From Brachionus manjavacas (taxonomy: Eukaryota > Rotifera > Eurotatoria > Ploima > Brachionidae), in assembly GCA_019054805.1 (NCBI GenBank), contig JAHQIY010000025.1, forward strand, positions 682,001 through 746,000: a stretch of DNA of 64,000 bases. Reading direction: 5' to 3'. The position numbers were made by a program, and so were the translations under genes. Positions within the stretch are counted from its first letter, which is position 1. Each line of letters opens with the position of its first letter. Below, piece after piece: positions 45,201-56,133 of the stretch. Below the pieces are notes generated by a model. It did no database searches, had not been told where the DNA came from, and saw nothing but the letters and a program-made list of their open reading frames with translations.

Positions 45201-48200
45201 TCATCATTTTTTGTGCTTGTTTTTGTTGATTATCACGTACATTATTTCTTATACCAACAAAGAATTAGCTTTATCGATAATATCATCAATAGGAATATCT
45301 TCATTTGATGGCTCTGGATTAATCATTCTTCAAATTTTAGTATATTACTGAAACAAAAAATTTGTTTCACATAATTACTAACTGAAAAGTAAATTTACAA
45401 AATTACTAGTAAAAAAAAACATAATTTTATTCCTATTTGTTTTACGTTTTTACTGGTAGACCAGTAAATTCACAAATTAACGTGTTATAGAAATTTACTG
45501 TTACAAATATATTAATTTTTTTACAACTTTAAAATAGATTTTAATTAAAAACTTAAGAAAAGAAAAAAACAATTAAATTCATTGAAATTCATTCATTCAA
45601 GTTTTTCTTACAAGAAATGTTGTTTGTACAGTATGTCACAAAAAGTTAGAATCAAATTGAAAAAAATAAAAATATTGTTTTTTTTGCAATTAAAAAAAAT
45701 CGTTAACTTTGAATTTTTTTCAAATAATAGCTTTTTAAAGTAAGACCTAAAAATCTGACAAAATAGAGAAAAAATGGGTAAAAATAAAATAACTGATCAA
45801 CAGAGATGGCAAATTGTTGTTTTTTTTAAAAATTAGACAAAGACTGAAAGAGAAATAGCCGAGTTAACGAAATAATGAACAAAAAACAGTCAAATAGAAA
45901 AAAAAATTTAAATATTTTGAATATTTCTGGCAGAAATATTAATTAAATCATTTAATCCACACTTATGTAAAAAAATTTTAAATCAATTTTTAATAAGAAT
46001 TTTTCAATGTAATAAACAAAATATATCAATCAATTAAATAAACAATACTATTTTATTTTATTTTTTTTATTCTGGCAGCGGAGCAACAGGTAACTTGTTA
46101 CGTTTGTATTCTCAAATTTTTGTTATTTTATACGCAAAATTGGAGAATTGGATTAGCAAAAAATTAGATTAATTCATGTCAATTCACCAATGTACATTTA
46201 AAGTCAAAAAGACAATTTAAAATTATTACAAAGAATTTTTTTTAATTAAAAATTTATTTTTTTGTTTAAAAAAATGGGAGAGTATAATTAAGATCAATGA
46301 AGAAAGATTAAATTGCAGGATATAAATCAAATTTCTAATGAAACTGGCAAGATTTTTTTTAAATTTTTAGTAGAAAAAATTTTATTACATTTTTAACGAG
46401 GAAGAATGATAAAAAATTTACGGCGGTGAAGTTTGGAGTAAAAAAATTAAGGCAAAGCACACTATTTTAAAAATTAAAAAAAAATTTTAGCATTAAAATC
46501 AATTAAAAGTTTTATTGTGTCACAAAAAAAAGTCAAAAAAACTTAAAATTTAGTACTGGTTCTATCAATATTCGATCTATTTTCCAAATATAAATTTTTT
46601 TTATTACATGGCTTTGTATACATTTAACAACTTTTAAAATTATTATACTGTAATTTTTTACAATACTTATAAATAATTGATATAAAACTGAGATCAAATT
46701 TAATTAAAAATGCTTTTCTACAGTTTGTGCTCCAAAATTCACAGCCGCAAAATTTTATCCTGTTTTTTTTTTTACAGTGACATTCAATTTTTACTGATTA
46801 TTTACTGATTATTTACCTGTTTTGGCCTTATTTTACTGAATTAGAAAGCCTTAATATTCTGTTTTTAAATTTTATGCGTGTTTTTTTAAACGAAATAAAA
46901 AATTGTGAAATTAATCTTCTAGTTCTTTTTCAGTCTTTAATTCAAACTAAACCCTCTGAATTTTCTATTTTTTGCTTTAATTTAGAGGGTTTATTTATTT
47001 TAATAAAATACGAAGTTAAAAAAAAAATTAAATGAGCATGATATGAATAAAAATTCTAAAATATCAGTTCAAAAAAAATTTATTATTTTTATTCGAATGA
47101 ACTATAACTTGTTTAACAATTGAGTCAAAGTTTTTTTCAGCTAATGTGAAAGTCCGCACAATTTTATTTTAGAAGAGAACCGTGAACAGATCGGAATGAT
47201 CATGAATCTCCCTTTCAGCCTCGTGATTGAGAAAATAAAATTTTTAAAAAAAATAAATATTTATTTAGATTAAAATAATTGGTTTTAATAAAAAAAAGAC
47301 AATTAGTACTTTCAATACGGATTATTGACATTCTAGAAAAACATATTTAAGACAAGACAAATTTTGTAATAGCTGAATTTCGAGAAACAAATCTCACAAA
47401 TAAAGAGTATTAAATGGGTGATTAGAAAAGAGAATGTGGCAAAATATTTAGATTATTCACCTAAAATCCTTGATGTTAAAAATCATCAATTTAGTCTAAA
47501 TTTTTGGAAAAATTTAAATTTCTAATCTAAAATCTGGTAAAATTAATAATCTAAAAACAAAAATATTTACAATTTAATTCATAAAAATTAACCAAAAAAA
47601 ACGCAAAATTAAGAAAAGAAAGACAATTTGTACAATTTCTAATAAAATTAGCATTGAAGTTAAAAATAAAAAATTTGCAACTTTAAATAAGTATTTACAG
47701 TAGTGTTTTGATACTTGTGTTTTTACGTAAATTTACGTAAAAACAAAAATGCCAAAAAATTGATCAATTTTTGTTAATTTTTCAATAAATTTGAATAATT
47801 TAAAAAAACCATTGAAATTTTAGTAAAAAAATAATTTATCAAATTCTACTTTTTTTTACGTAAAAACTTTTTTCTGAAATGGTAGAAAATGGTAAAAATT
47901 AGTAGTAAAAATTTTTTATTTGATAAAATTAAAATTAAAAAAATTAAAGTTTTGACAAATCCCGTTTTTTTCGATCACTAAAGGTAATACTTTTATCAAA
48001 AAATCAGCTTTTATGAAATTATTTTTTCAATTAGGTTTCTTGGTTCTTGGTTCAGTTATTTCTTTTCACATACAGTAGTGATTTGATACTTGTGTTTTCA
48101 CGTAATTTCGCGTAAATTAACGTAAATTTACTCAAGTAAAATTATTACTGTATATGAAAATAAATAAAACAGTTTTGCTAATTTGTATTAAAAGTTTTGT

Positions 48201-51200
48201 ATGAAATTTCTCAATGCCAAAGCATTAGTTAACTTTTTCAATCTAGGACTCTTTTCATTTATTTTCGTACTTGGATACAAATCCCGGGACTAATTTGCTA
48301 TGTGAAGCCAACAAAGATAGCCGAATAAAGCAACTGGAATTTCAAATCAAGCAACTGCAGGATGAGATAGTACCGAGCAAATCTATTAGCCAGAGATATT
48401 CCATGAATAACTCAATGAATGACGATTTGCAGTATGATACCAAAAATGAGCTTAGTCCGAATGGGTCGGCAAAAATTCCAACAAGTTCAACTCACATGGA
48501 ACTCTTGCGAACAAACGAAAAGTTTTTCAAAGAGAAAATTGATGTTCTAAAATTGGATTTAAGCCGGAAGGAAACCGAACTTCAGCAACTGAAGACTAAA
48601 TACGAAACATGCGAAAGCAAAGAAAAAGACCTGCAACACTATCTTACACTTTTAAAAGAATCTCTAGTCAGCAAAGAACAGCAAATCACCATGCAACAGT
48701 CAGAAGTATCTGAATTGCGCAATAGAATAAAGGAAAAGGAAAGTTTAATTGAGAAAAAAAATCAGCACATTCAGCAAATTCAACTGGAAAAGCACCAACG
48801 CGATTCCGATATTGGCGAGTTAAAAGACCAAATGGACATAAAGGAGAGGAAAATAAACGTGTTGAACCGCAAAATCGACAACTTAGAGGAACAGCTCAAG
48901 GACAAAGAAATGCAAATCAACACTCTTAGATCAAAGTTGAGTACAAGTTCAATGGGCTTGTATCAAAGCAATGTGATGCAAAACTTGGAGCAATCAATAG
49001 AGCAAAAGGACAAATTGATAGAAAAATTGACCAAGGATGCCATGAATCGTCCTCAAAGTCAATCGCGTGATCTAGAGCTCACCGAACAAATTGAAACATT
49101 GAACATATCAATGAAAGAATTGACCGAAAAAGTCGAGCTTAAAAACAAAGAAATCCAAGATTACCAAAACGAAGTCTATGATCTCAGAGACGAGCTGGAA
49201 AGCTTCAAGACTCAGTTGATTAGAAAAGATTCACATGTTAATTCATTGGAAATGTCGTTGACTCAGAAAAATGAGGAAATCGAAATCATTGAAGAAAAAC
49301 TTCATCGCTTGCAGAAACACCAATTTCAGCTCTCTACCTCAAGCTCAAATCAAAATCAACAAGAATTGGACTCGACGAAAAAAGTGGTGTCCAATTTACA
49401 AAAAGATCTTCAATCGAAAGAAATTCAAATTCAACAGTTGACCACGGAGCTGATCACACTGAAGGAGTTGATTGACGACTTCGAGGAGCAGAAACAAGTC
49501 CTCAAATCCAAACTGGAACAGCAGCAAATCCAATTTAGCCAACTGGAAGAACACTTTGAACAAAGCACTCACCAATACCAACTGCAATTGAGTCAACAAA
49601 GAGAAAAATATGAAAATCAAATTGAAAATTTGGCGGCTAGCAATTTTGAAAAAAACGAAATGGACAAACGTGTCCAGGAGAACCAGGAAAAAAATTCAAT
49701 GGAACACATTATCAAAAGCTTAAAAGAACAGCTAGAGGATCAAAAAAACGAAATTTCTAGACGCGATGAACAAATATCTAAGCTAAATCAAAGATTAAAA
49801 GACTTGGAAGAAGCTTTAAGAGAAAGTGTGTCAATTACTGCTGAAAGAGAACTTTGTTTCGCCCAGCAGAAGCAAAAGACAGAACAAATTGAAAATGAAG
49901 TAAATTTTTAGGAATTTTAACATGCCAAAATCTCTCACACCTATTACTTTACCTGTAAAAAAATCCTTAACAAAAAGGAAAATTGAAGTTTCAGGCCGAT
50001 TTTGCGATCGAAACGATCATTTAAAATTTTAAAACTTAATTAATCAAGTGATTTTGATAATTTTTTTAAAATAAATACTAAAAATTACTGGACGGACGTT
50101 ATTTCTTCTGCTAGTAATTCTTTTTCACCTACTTCTAAAATTATGTTTATGATAGCAAAAATAAAAGTATTAAAATTTTGAGTACAAAAAAATATTGGGT
50201 CTATAAAAGTTACTTTTATTCTACCTAGAATATTATTCCCTAAAAAAATGCTAAAAAAAAGGAAAATCACTCGGAGTAATTTTACATTACAAAAATAAAA
50301 CTGAATAAATCTAGACATTTTTTTGCAGCAATTTTCGCAGCTAATTCCTCAAGCGACTGCCCCTTTATTAAGAATTTGAACAACTTTAGAGATAGTTGAA
50401 ATTTATGATGTTGTAACACAAAAAGGTAAAAAGGAAACATGTAAAATATGCAATAAAGAGTTTGTTAGATCAAAGACACATATGACTAGAATTCATAAAA
50501 TTAATGTATAAAAACTGATGAAATAACAACAATTAATTGATATAATTGATAATTTGAATAAAATATTTTCTATTAAATTACTTTTTTAGCATTTTTTTAG
50601 GGAATAATATTCTAAGTGGAATAAAAGTAACTCTTATAGACCCAATATTTTTTTGGGTCTGAAAAGATTACTTTTATTCTACCTAGAATATTTAAGGTAG
50701 AGTAAAATGGACGGCACCCAAAATTTTATTCATATTAGGTTTTAAAAGAAGAAAAAAGAAATTAAGCTTAGTGCCGACAAAAAAATAAAAATTTCATGTG
50801 TAAATATCAAATTTATTTATTTTTTATCTGTCTTTTTGATTATCTGACAGAGCTATTTTCTGTATTTCTTTTTTTAGTTGTAGAACCACGAGGTCTGCCA
50901 CAGCGTTTTGGGCCATTTGAAGATTTTTCTGCATCAGCTTGATAATTTTGATCAATATTTAAATCATTCGGTTCATTTAATTGTAAAGGATTTGATAAGT
51001 TTTCTCTATTTATAACATTGGATAAATCGTAATACTCTTGAAACGAATTTTCCAAAAGAGTAACTTGTTAGTGTTGCTGTTGCTATCAAGTGTTAAGTAA
51101 TTCAAATTTTCGATTAATATTAACTGGTTTTTTTCTTATATTTACTGTCAAAATTAGCTAGCTTGTTTTAATTTTTTAGGAAGCATAAAAAAAATCTAGC

Positions 51201-54200
51201 TATCAAATGTAAAAATTTAACAATCATTAATTAATTTTTTTTACTAGCAGTTAAAAAAATTTGCAAGCAGAAAGAAATAGATCTGTTACTGGACATGGTA
51301 TGTCTAATAATGATTCATAATCAAATTAACACCAAAATGATGGACCTCTAATTTTTTTAACAAAAACAATCAATAATTTAAATAATTTAGGTTAAGTTAA
51401 CTCAGATATTCATTCATTTAAACTAAATAATTTTATTTTTCCACTTAAACATATAATAAATTTCAAAAATAGAATTTTTTTACTTAAAAATTTTTATTTA
51501 AGTAAATTTAAAAAAAAATTAAGCCTATTAAAGTTCAATTAAATGGAATATTTTAAAATTTTAAATATGAAAATTAACTTGACATGTAAAGTAATTGTTA
51601 AAGAAAAAAATAATTTTTTTTCTATTTATTAAAATGTTACATTTTATATTTTGATCTTTTGATCTTGATCTCAAACTTCATTTTGCCAAAAAAAAATTAT
51701 TTTATTGTTGTTAAAAGTACTCCTCTTATAGAAAAAATACCCAATTTATTGTCAAAAAAAAAAAGAAAAAAATTTCAAAAAAATAGATATAAATTTTTGT
51801 TCGGTGCATTTTTTCTTTGTTTGAACCCGTATTATCAACTATTGGATTATATTATATTAATATATGAAATATTGGATTTTTTTTTCGTAAAATTTGGTTA
51901 ATTTTTGTTAATAAAAAAATTTGATTATTTTTTACGAAAATTTAAAAAATTTTACGAGAAAAAAATCCAATATTTCATTTAATTAAGTAAAAAAATAATG
52001 GATAGAAGAATTATATTTTTCAAAAAATTTTGGAACTGTTTTTTTACGTTCATATCCATTATTTGACAATAATTTACGATAATCAAATTATTATTAGTTT
52101 TATTTTTTTCTATAAAATTAGTATTTTTAGGTAGGACTATTTAAAAAAAGGGTCTATATTTTGAACACAAAAAATTACCATTCAATACTATCACAAGTCG
52201 TTTAGCACAAAAGTGAAAATTTAAATCAATAAAGAGAATAAAGTCTAAGGTAAAAATTATGAATAGATAGACTGAATTTAAGCTTAATTCTACGAAATAT
52301 TCTTATTGAAAGATACGTGAAACAATTAGGGACATTTTTAAGTAATTTTTAGAGGGGTCTAGTGGAAAATATGAACAATTGTTCACAAAAAAATGTGACC
52401 ATGAGTATCAAGTCCAAAATGTGAACATTTTGTTCACATAATCTCTGATCACATATGTGGTGACCAAAATAGATAAATAAAAATTTTAAAAAATTTTTCG
52501 AGTCCAGTTTTTATTTTTTGTGAACATTTATTTTAGAATAAAAGTTTAAATATAAATGCAAATCAAAAAAAAGATAAATACCAATTCCTTTTTTAATAGT
52601 TTTTATGATTTTTTGCCATATGCAACTTTACACCCTTGATGTTTTTCATTATTCTCCACATTAATCACACGGTTCAGGGTTTGCATTTTTGCTGAGTGCT
52701 GTTTTTACTACATTCAAAGTTTCTTGAGAAGTAGTAATTTCAGTCATTGCTTTTTCACCTGCGTTTAGATTTAACACGCTTAATTCCTTATCTTTTGTAA
52801 TTAAACTCTCACTAAAACTCAACTTGGCATCACTATTTTGGTTATTTTTTGGTGTATCATCGGATTTTGATTTAACTAAAGTAACGGATTCTAAATCAAT
52901 ATTTTCATCCATAATTTTAACTTTTCAACTAAATAATTTTTTTTTGAATTTTGAATAGAATGATGAAATCTAAATTGTATTTTTTAGCTTAATCATAGTG
53001 TAAAAGAATAAGAGTTAAAATAGCATTTTAAAATAGTGTTTTTAAATTTTTGTCTTTTTTAAATTATTTAATTTTTATTTTTTTAATCTAAAATTTGGTG
53101 AACATTTTTTTGTGACCAGTTTTTGGTCACCAAATATGTGACCAGAGATTATGTGAACAAAATGTTCACATTTTTGACTTGATACTCATGGTCACATTTT
53201 TTTGTGAACAATTGTTCATATTTTCCACTAGACCCTTTTAGAGTTGTTAGAAAATAAATTTAAATCAAAAGTTTAGAATTCTCAATTTCATCTTCTATTC
53301 ATTATTAATCAGGGATTGTAAAAAAATTTGAATTTTCTTTTTAAAAAAATTAATCTTGATTTAATTAAATATTTAGATTTTTTAAATTCTTACCTTAAAG
53401 TTTTATAAATCTGACGACTGAAACTTTTTTGAAACGTAAGTTTTAAGCATTTAAATACAATCAACTTTTATGAATTGATTAATTTTCATAACCTGTTAAC
53501 AAACAAAGATGAAATTTGGAATTATTAATTTTGTAAATTCGAATGTTTTTTTGGCTGTAGAATTTTAAATACTATATTAGTTTTAAAAAAATGAAATGTC
53601 AAAAGGTTCTTTTAAACAAAAATACAATTTACAATTTCCATCAGCTAAATAAAAAATATTGATATCTTTTATTTAATTTCAGATTTTATGAGTCATGTCG
53701 ACTAGGTTTCTACAAAAATATGTGATGCAAAATTTAGTTTTATTAAATTTTTCAAACAAGATTTATAAGACAAAGTTAAAAAAATGTATTTTTTTATGTT
53801 TTTTTGACTGGGGTTATCCCATTCATACTGTGCCGGGATAAATTTATTTATTTATTCAGTAAACACCGCGAGGGTGATGTTAATATAGAAAAATAAAATT
53901 AAGTAAAGTTTGTCTTTCTAAATAAATCTAATTGAATGTTTTCATAATTATGTTTTCATAAAGAACTAATGGAAATAGTTTTTCAACATACCGGGAGAAA
54001 TATGGGCAAAAAATACTAATGCTGCGTAAAATAAGACAAAATGTTAGTTTAAAATTTCGAAAACTAAATGTGCTAAATTTTAGACTTTACCGTAAACGTG
54101 TAGTTCTTTCTAGAATTAATTTTTCAGCAGCATATAAAAAACAAAAATAGTATGCACAAAATTTACAAAAAAAATGAAATCAAGCATTTAAATAATAATG

Positions 54201-55285
54201 ACATTTATAGAAAATGTCCTAATTTTAAAGTCAAGCTTAATTCTATGAAAAACTCTTATAAGATTTTCAAAAATATTGCTCTCATTTTTTAATTTAAAAA
54301 AAAATTGTAAAAAAAAAAAAGTAACTTATGTGTTAATAAAAAAAAATAAGTTAACAAAGGATAATAACATGGTTCTCTCAAAAAATTTCAACTCCAGTTT
54401 TTATTTATTATTTTTTTTTCATTATGCATCAAAATTTAAATTAACAAGCAGCATTTTTTCTATTTAATCTCTCTATTACTCAATTATTTGTGTTGTTGGC
54501 TATTTTTTTCTTAAAAATTAATTTTCGAACATAGTTTTTTTTTTGTGCTAAATGTTTCTTTATTATTGATTTTAATTTTTTGTTATAAAAAGAAGACTGA
54601 TCGTTTTTTTTTGTGAAATTTAAACAACATTTTTGAAATAATATTCCAATTAAAAATATTCTTAATAATTTTTTATATTTTTAAATTGTAGAATAAAAAT
54701 CTGATCGAAGAGATTACATCATTACAAAAATCCATGAGTGAGCAGCAACTTTTGTTTAATCGATATCAAGAAGAGCTATACATACGTGAAGACCGACTCC
54801 AAAAGCTAGAAGAAGAAAAAGTTAAAGAAATGAATGAATTATTGATCACCAAGTAACAAAAGCTTTCTTTAAAAATTTTCCATCAGGCAATTTTTTAATA
54901 TTTAACATTTATTAATAAGGCAAGAAATATTGTTATCTACAATAAGTGAAAAAGACTCAGCTATTGCTGAATTAGAATGCAATCGTTCGTCAAATAATAG
55001 AGCTAAAATTAAACGTTTAATGGACGAAAAAGATAATTTGCATCATCAACTTAAAGACTTGGTAAGATCCAAAAAATTAATTTAATGATGAAAAAAATTG
55101 AGTTATTAACCAAGAATGAACAGCGCATGAAGCTAATGAATAATTATATGTCTGCAAAGGATGCCAAAGACAAGGTTAAAGTTCTAGCAATAAATCCAAT
55201 AATGGTAACTGAAAAATTAAAATTTTTTAAACTAAATTATATTTTCAATTTTAAGGCCCATGATGAGGATGGGATTTACGCCTAA
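42212..55285 (+). CDS. ERC: ELKS/CAST active-zone scaffold (ERC family), 7 exons, 1,284 aa
   Basis: Presynaptic active-zone scaffold that binds RIM, liprin and other release-site proteins; related to the N-terminal part of Drosophila Bruchpilot. Exons: 42212-43771, 43831-44049, 48247-49899, 54692-54852, 54920-55061, 55115-55204, 55256-55285; all junctions are GT..AG and in phase. Residues 1 to about 340 are Ser/Asn-rich and disordered, including a HHHH run. Coiled coil then runs to the end. Family hallmarks: QSIKQFWSPELKRERQMRKE (about 379-398), MRIHAQKQSLNTKDETIKKL, KERKINVLNRKIDNLEEQLK, LEEALRESVSITAERE, and AAISEKDA-like STISEKDSAIAELE in exon 5. The last exon encodes AHDEDGIYA-stop, matching the C-terminal GIWA of vertebrate CAST/ERC2 that binds the RIM PDZ domain. 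Two introns, 4.2 and 4.8 kb, are loaded with transposons; the others are 51-67 bp. The start of exon 3 is the least certain border. Confidence 0.96.
44140..44480. repeat. Copy A of a duplicated segment in ERC intron 2
   Basis: Blocks here recur in copy B (47106-47620), for example GAGTCAAAGTTTTCTTTAGC, AAAATCCTTGACG and ACCAAAAAAAACGTAAAAT, in a partly rearranged order and about 75-85% similar by eye. The function is unknown; it may be an ancient repeat or a local duplication. Confidence 0.6.
44555..44640 (-). mobile_element. 3' tail of a Jockey-like LINE
   Basis: On the minus strand this reads CTGAAGGAGCGTATGCTCGA followed by ACAGAAAAACAAATAAATAA, matching the 3' end of the LINE at 27841-27885. 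An extreme 5' truncation. Confidence 0.6.
44806..45505. mobile_element. 700-bp TIR element in ERC intron 2
   Basis: Ends: TGTTACCGTAAAATTCTAAA and, reverse complement, TGTAACAGTAAATTTCTATA; the inverted repeats extend about 80 bp, including CTGGTCTA.CAGTAAAAA. They are flanked by AATATATA / AATATATT, an 8-bp duplication with one mismatch. Inside is a minus-strand remnant of a Cys-rich transposon protein. No transposase catalytic core. Confidence 0.7.
45011..45326 (-). pseudogene. Cys-rich C-terminal remnant of a GIN/KRBA2-like integrase
   Basis: Starts MINPEPSNEDIPIDD, then (frameshift) NVRDNQQKQAQKMMKK, then (frameshift) LGGQGMVKFNCTGQCMKN and GGCKKSQLLCNSRCHGG. The NQQKQAQKM segment and the GGQG...C-x3-C-x6-C-x5-C-x3-CH tail match the C-terminal part of KRAB-A-domain-containing-protein-2-like proteins, which are integrase-bearing DNA transposons. 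Only this C-terminal piece is present. It is carried within the TIR element at 44806-45505. Family assignment is from memory of the motif. Confidence 0.5.
45629..45980 (+). mobile_element. Tc1-like element, 5' end and N-terminal transposase relic
   Basis: Begins after TA (45627-45628) with CAGTATGTCACAAAAAGTTA, a Tc1-type terminus. From the ATG at 45774 it reads MGKNKITDQQRWQIVVFFKN, a stop, then TKTEREIAELT, the N-terminal helix-turn-helix of Tc1/mariner transposases. The catalytic domain and the right TIR are not seen, so it is truncated. Confidence 0.6.
46420..46748. mobile_element. 329-bp TIR element (cggcggTGAA family)
   Basis: Ends ACGGCGGTGAAGTTTGGAG and, reverse complement, GCGGCTGTGAATTTTGGAG. 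Flanks share AAAATTT. The first 110 bp resemble the sequence from 59368, where an AT-hook ORF is present; here the ORF is missing, so this looks like an internally deleted member. Confidence 0.6.
47106..47620. repeat. Copy B of a duplicated segment in ERC intron 2
   Basis: Counterpart of copy A at 44140-44480, about 3 kb away in the same intron and orientation. Shared blocks include GAGTCAAAGTTTTTTTCAGC and CCTAAAATCCTTGATG. The block order differs from copy A. Confidence 0.6.
47698..47745 (+). repeat. Mariner-like MITE left end
   Basis: After TA, reads CAGTAGTGTTTTGATACTTG, nearly identical to the start of the mini-element at 48073. No right end assigned. Confidence 0.45.
48073..48150. mobile_element. 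78-bp mariner-type mini-MITE
   Basis: Flanked by TA on both sides. Ends CAGTAGTGATTTGATACTTG and, reverse complement, CAGTAATAATTTTACTTG. The interior is CGTAAATT repeats. It sits about 100 bp before the acceptor of ERC exon 3. Confidence 0.55.
50197..50643. mobile_element. 447-bp TIR element in ERC intron 3 with zinc-finger remnant
   Basis: Arms 50197-50256 and 50584-50643 are inverted repeats of about 60 bp starting GGGTCTATAAAAGTTAC / GGGTCTATAAGAGTTAC, flanked by AATATT. A third, same-orientation end (GGGTCTGAAAAGATTAC) starts at 50655. The inner plus strand encodes a single C2H2 finger. Confidence 0.7.
50380..50511 (+). pseudogene. Single C2H2 zinc-finger ORF, start lost
   Basis: Open from just after a TGA at 50377-50379 to TAA at 50511; no ATG. 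Reads GKKETCKICNKEFVRSKTHM then TRIHKINV, a C-x2-C ... H-x4-H finger at the very C-terminus, like the passenger ORF at 23323-23586. It may be a terminal exon fragment or a decayed passenger gene. Confidence 0.5.
50840..51055 (-). CDS. 71-codon AT-hook ORF without ATG
   Basis: The minus-strand frame is open from about 51055 to TAA at 50840. The C-terminus has KRCGRPRGSTTKK, an AT-hook, preceded by an acidic Asn-rich region (LNIDQNYQADAEKSSNG). No in-frame ATG follows the upstream stop, so the start is lost, lies in another exon, or is non-canonical. It lies just beyond the GGGTCT end at 50655, so it may be the passenger of that element. It is antisense to ERC, in intron 3. Confidence 0.4.
   Translation of the reverse strand: MENSFQEYYDLSNVINRENLSNPLQLNEPNDLNIDQNYQADAEKSSNGPKRCGRPRGSTTKKRNTENSSVR
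52355..53235. mobile_element. 881-bp TIR element with near-perfect ~110-bp TIRs and intact passenger ORF
   Basis: Flanked by a perfect 8-bp duplication TTTTAGAG (52347-52354 and 53236-53243). TIRs start GGGTCTAGTGGAAAATATGA and match almost without change for about 110 bp; they contain paired TGAACAATTGTTCA and GTGACC/GTGAAC motifs. Long TIRs with 8-bp duplications are usual for MULEs and possible for hAT-like groups. The near-identity of the arms indicates recent activity. It carries an ATG-started 83-aa ORF on the minus strand and no transposase. Confidence 0.88.
52661..52912 (-). CDS. 83-aa passenger ORF of the TIR element, unknown function
   Basis: ATG to TGA-type stop, uninterrupted, 83 codons. 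Hydrophilic, rich in Ser, Thr, Asp, Glu and Lys (starts MDENIDLESVTLVKSKSDD; ends SKNANPEPCD), with one Cys. No domain recognised and probably disordered. It lies centrally between the TIRs, like passenger ORFs in the other elements, which suggests it belongs to the element and not to ERC (which is on the other strand). Confidence 0.5.
   Translation of the reverse strand: MDENIDLESVTLVKSKSDDTPKNNQNSDAKLSFSESLITKDKELSVLNLNAGEKAMTEITTSQETLNVVKTALSKNANPEPCD
53838..53900 (-). mobile_element. 3' tail of a LINE
   Basis: On the minus strand reads CACCCTCGCGGTGTTTACTG followed by AATAAATAAATAAATTTATC. The small hairpin (ACCCTCGCGGTG-type) before an AAATA tail is the same layout as other LINE ends at 27850 and 58215. 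Confidence 0.5.
53901..54691. other. Remainder of ERC intron 3, nothing recognised
   Basis: AT-rich intronic sequence up to the acceptor at 54690-54691. Confidence 0.5.
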
Positions 55286-55535
55286 CGATTTAATTGAATA
55301 TTTTAAGATGTAAATGGTCATGCTTTGTAAATTATCAGATTTTTTATCAAGTTTTTTAATTCCATAATTATGTTTTTTTTGTAACCTTTGTCTTTATAAA
55401 TGTTTTTTGATAAGATGTGTAAAAATTTTAACCTCATAAAAAAGTAAAAATTTAAATTCTAGATTTATGACAGCTTAAAAGATCAGAAGATCTATTTTGT
55501 TTAATCTTTACGTATAGCCTATTTATTTTTTTTGG

Positions 55536-55541
55536 AATAAA
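55536..55541 (+). terminator. Polyadenylation signal of ERC
   Basis: AATAAA about 250 bp after the ERC stop codon at 55283-55285. Confidence 0.5.
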
Positions 55542-56133
55542 TTGTTCTTAATTTTTTATCTGTTTTATTGGAATAATTAAAATTAGATTGTGCTTGATTG
55601 CGTGCAAACAGAGAACTATGAACCCTAGTTCAAAGTCGCTTTTATCTTCAAGCAAATTCAATGGATCCTCAAATGGATATGGTCTATTTAATAGAGAAAC
55701 AATTTAAAGAATCTGATACTTGGTAAAATATCCTAATTAAAAACCATTTGGTTTTAACAAGTACTCTCAGACAATACCACTGTATTACACTATTAAGCTT
55801 GAAGTATATTTTCTTAGAAAAATTGTAAACAATGGTGATTGATATCTTTTTATTGTGAGACTTTGTAACTACAGCACTATGATCTTTTTGAACTCAAGGC
55901 AACGCAATTACTATCTGACGAAAGATTTGTAAATTCTTCTCTATTGTGTTGATGGTATTGTTTTTGACTGATTGGACTGAAGAGACTATTGTTACTATTA
56001 TTTTCAAAAAAATTTTAATATCTCTTTAACATTTTTTTGATAATTCCAAAAATATTTGGCCTAGCTTTATCCTTGCATTGAGTACGATCATGGATCATAT
56101 CTTGTGCAATGAGATTTGATTTTTGGACCCAAG
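55542..56133. other. Intergenic after ERC, with one 29-codon Ser-rich ORF
   Basis: Mostly noncoding. An ATG ORF at 55618-55707 (MNPSSKSLLSSSKFNGSSNG...) looks coding-like but is too short to call; it could be a stray exon or chance. Confidence 0.3.

Noticed and set aside
45774..45980. Functional Tc1 transposase
   Set aside because: A stop follows 20 codons and the catalytic domain is absent, so only a relic was annotated.
49396..49620. 74-codon minus-strand Leu-rich ORF
   Set aside because: Antisense shadow of the ERC coiled coil.
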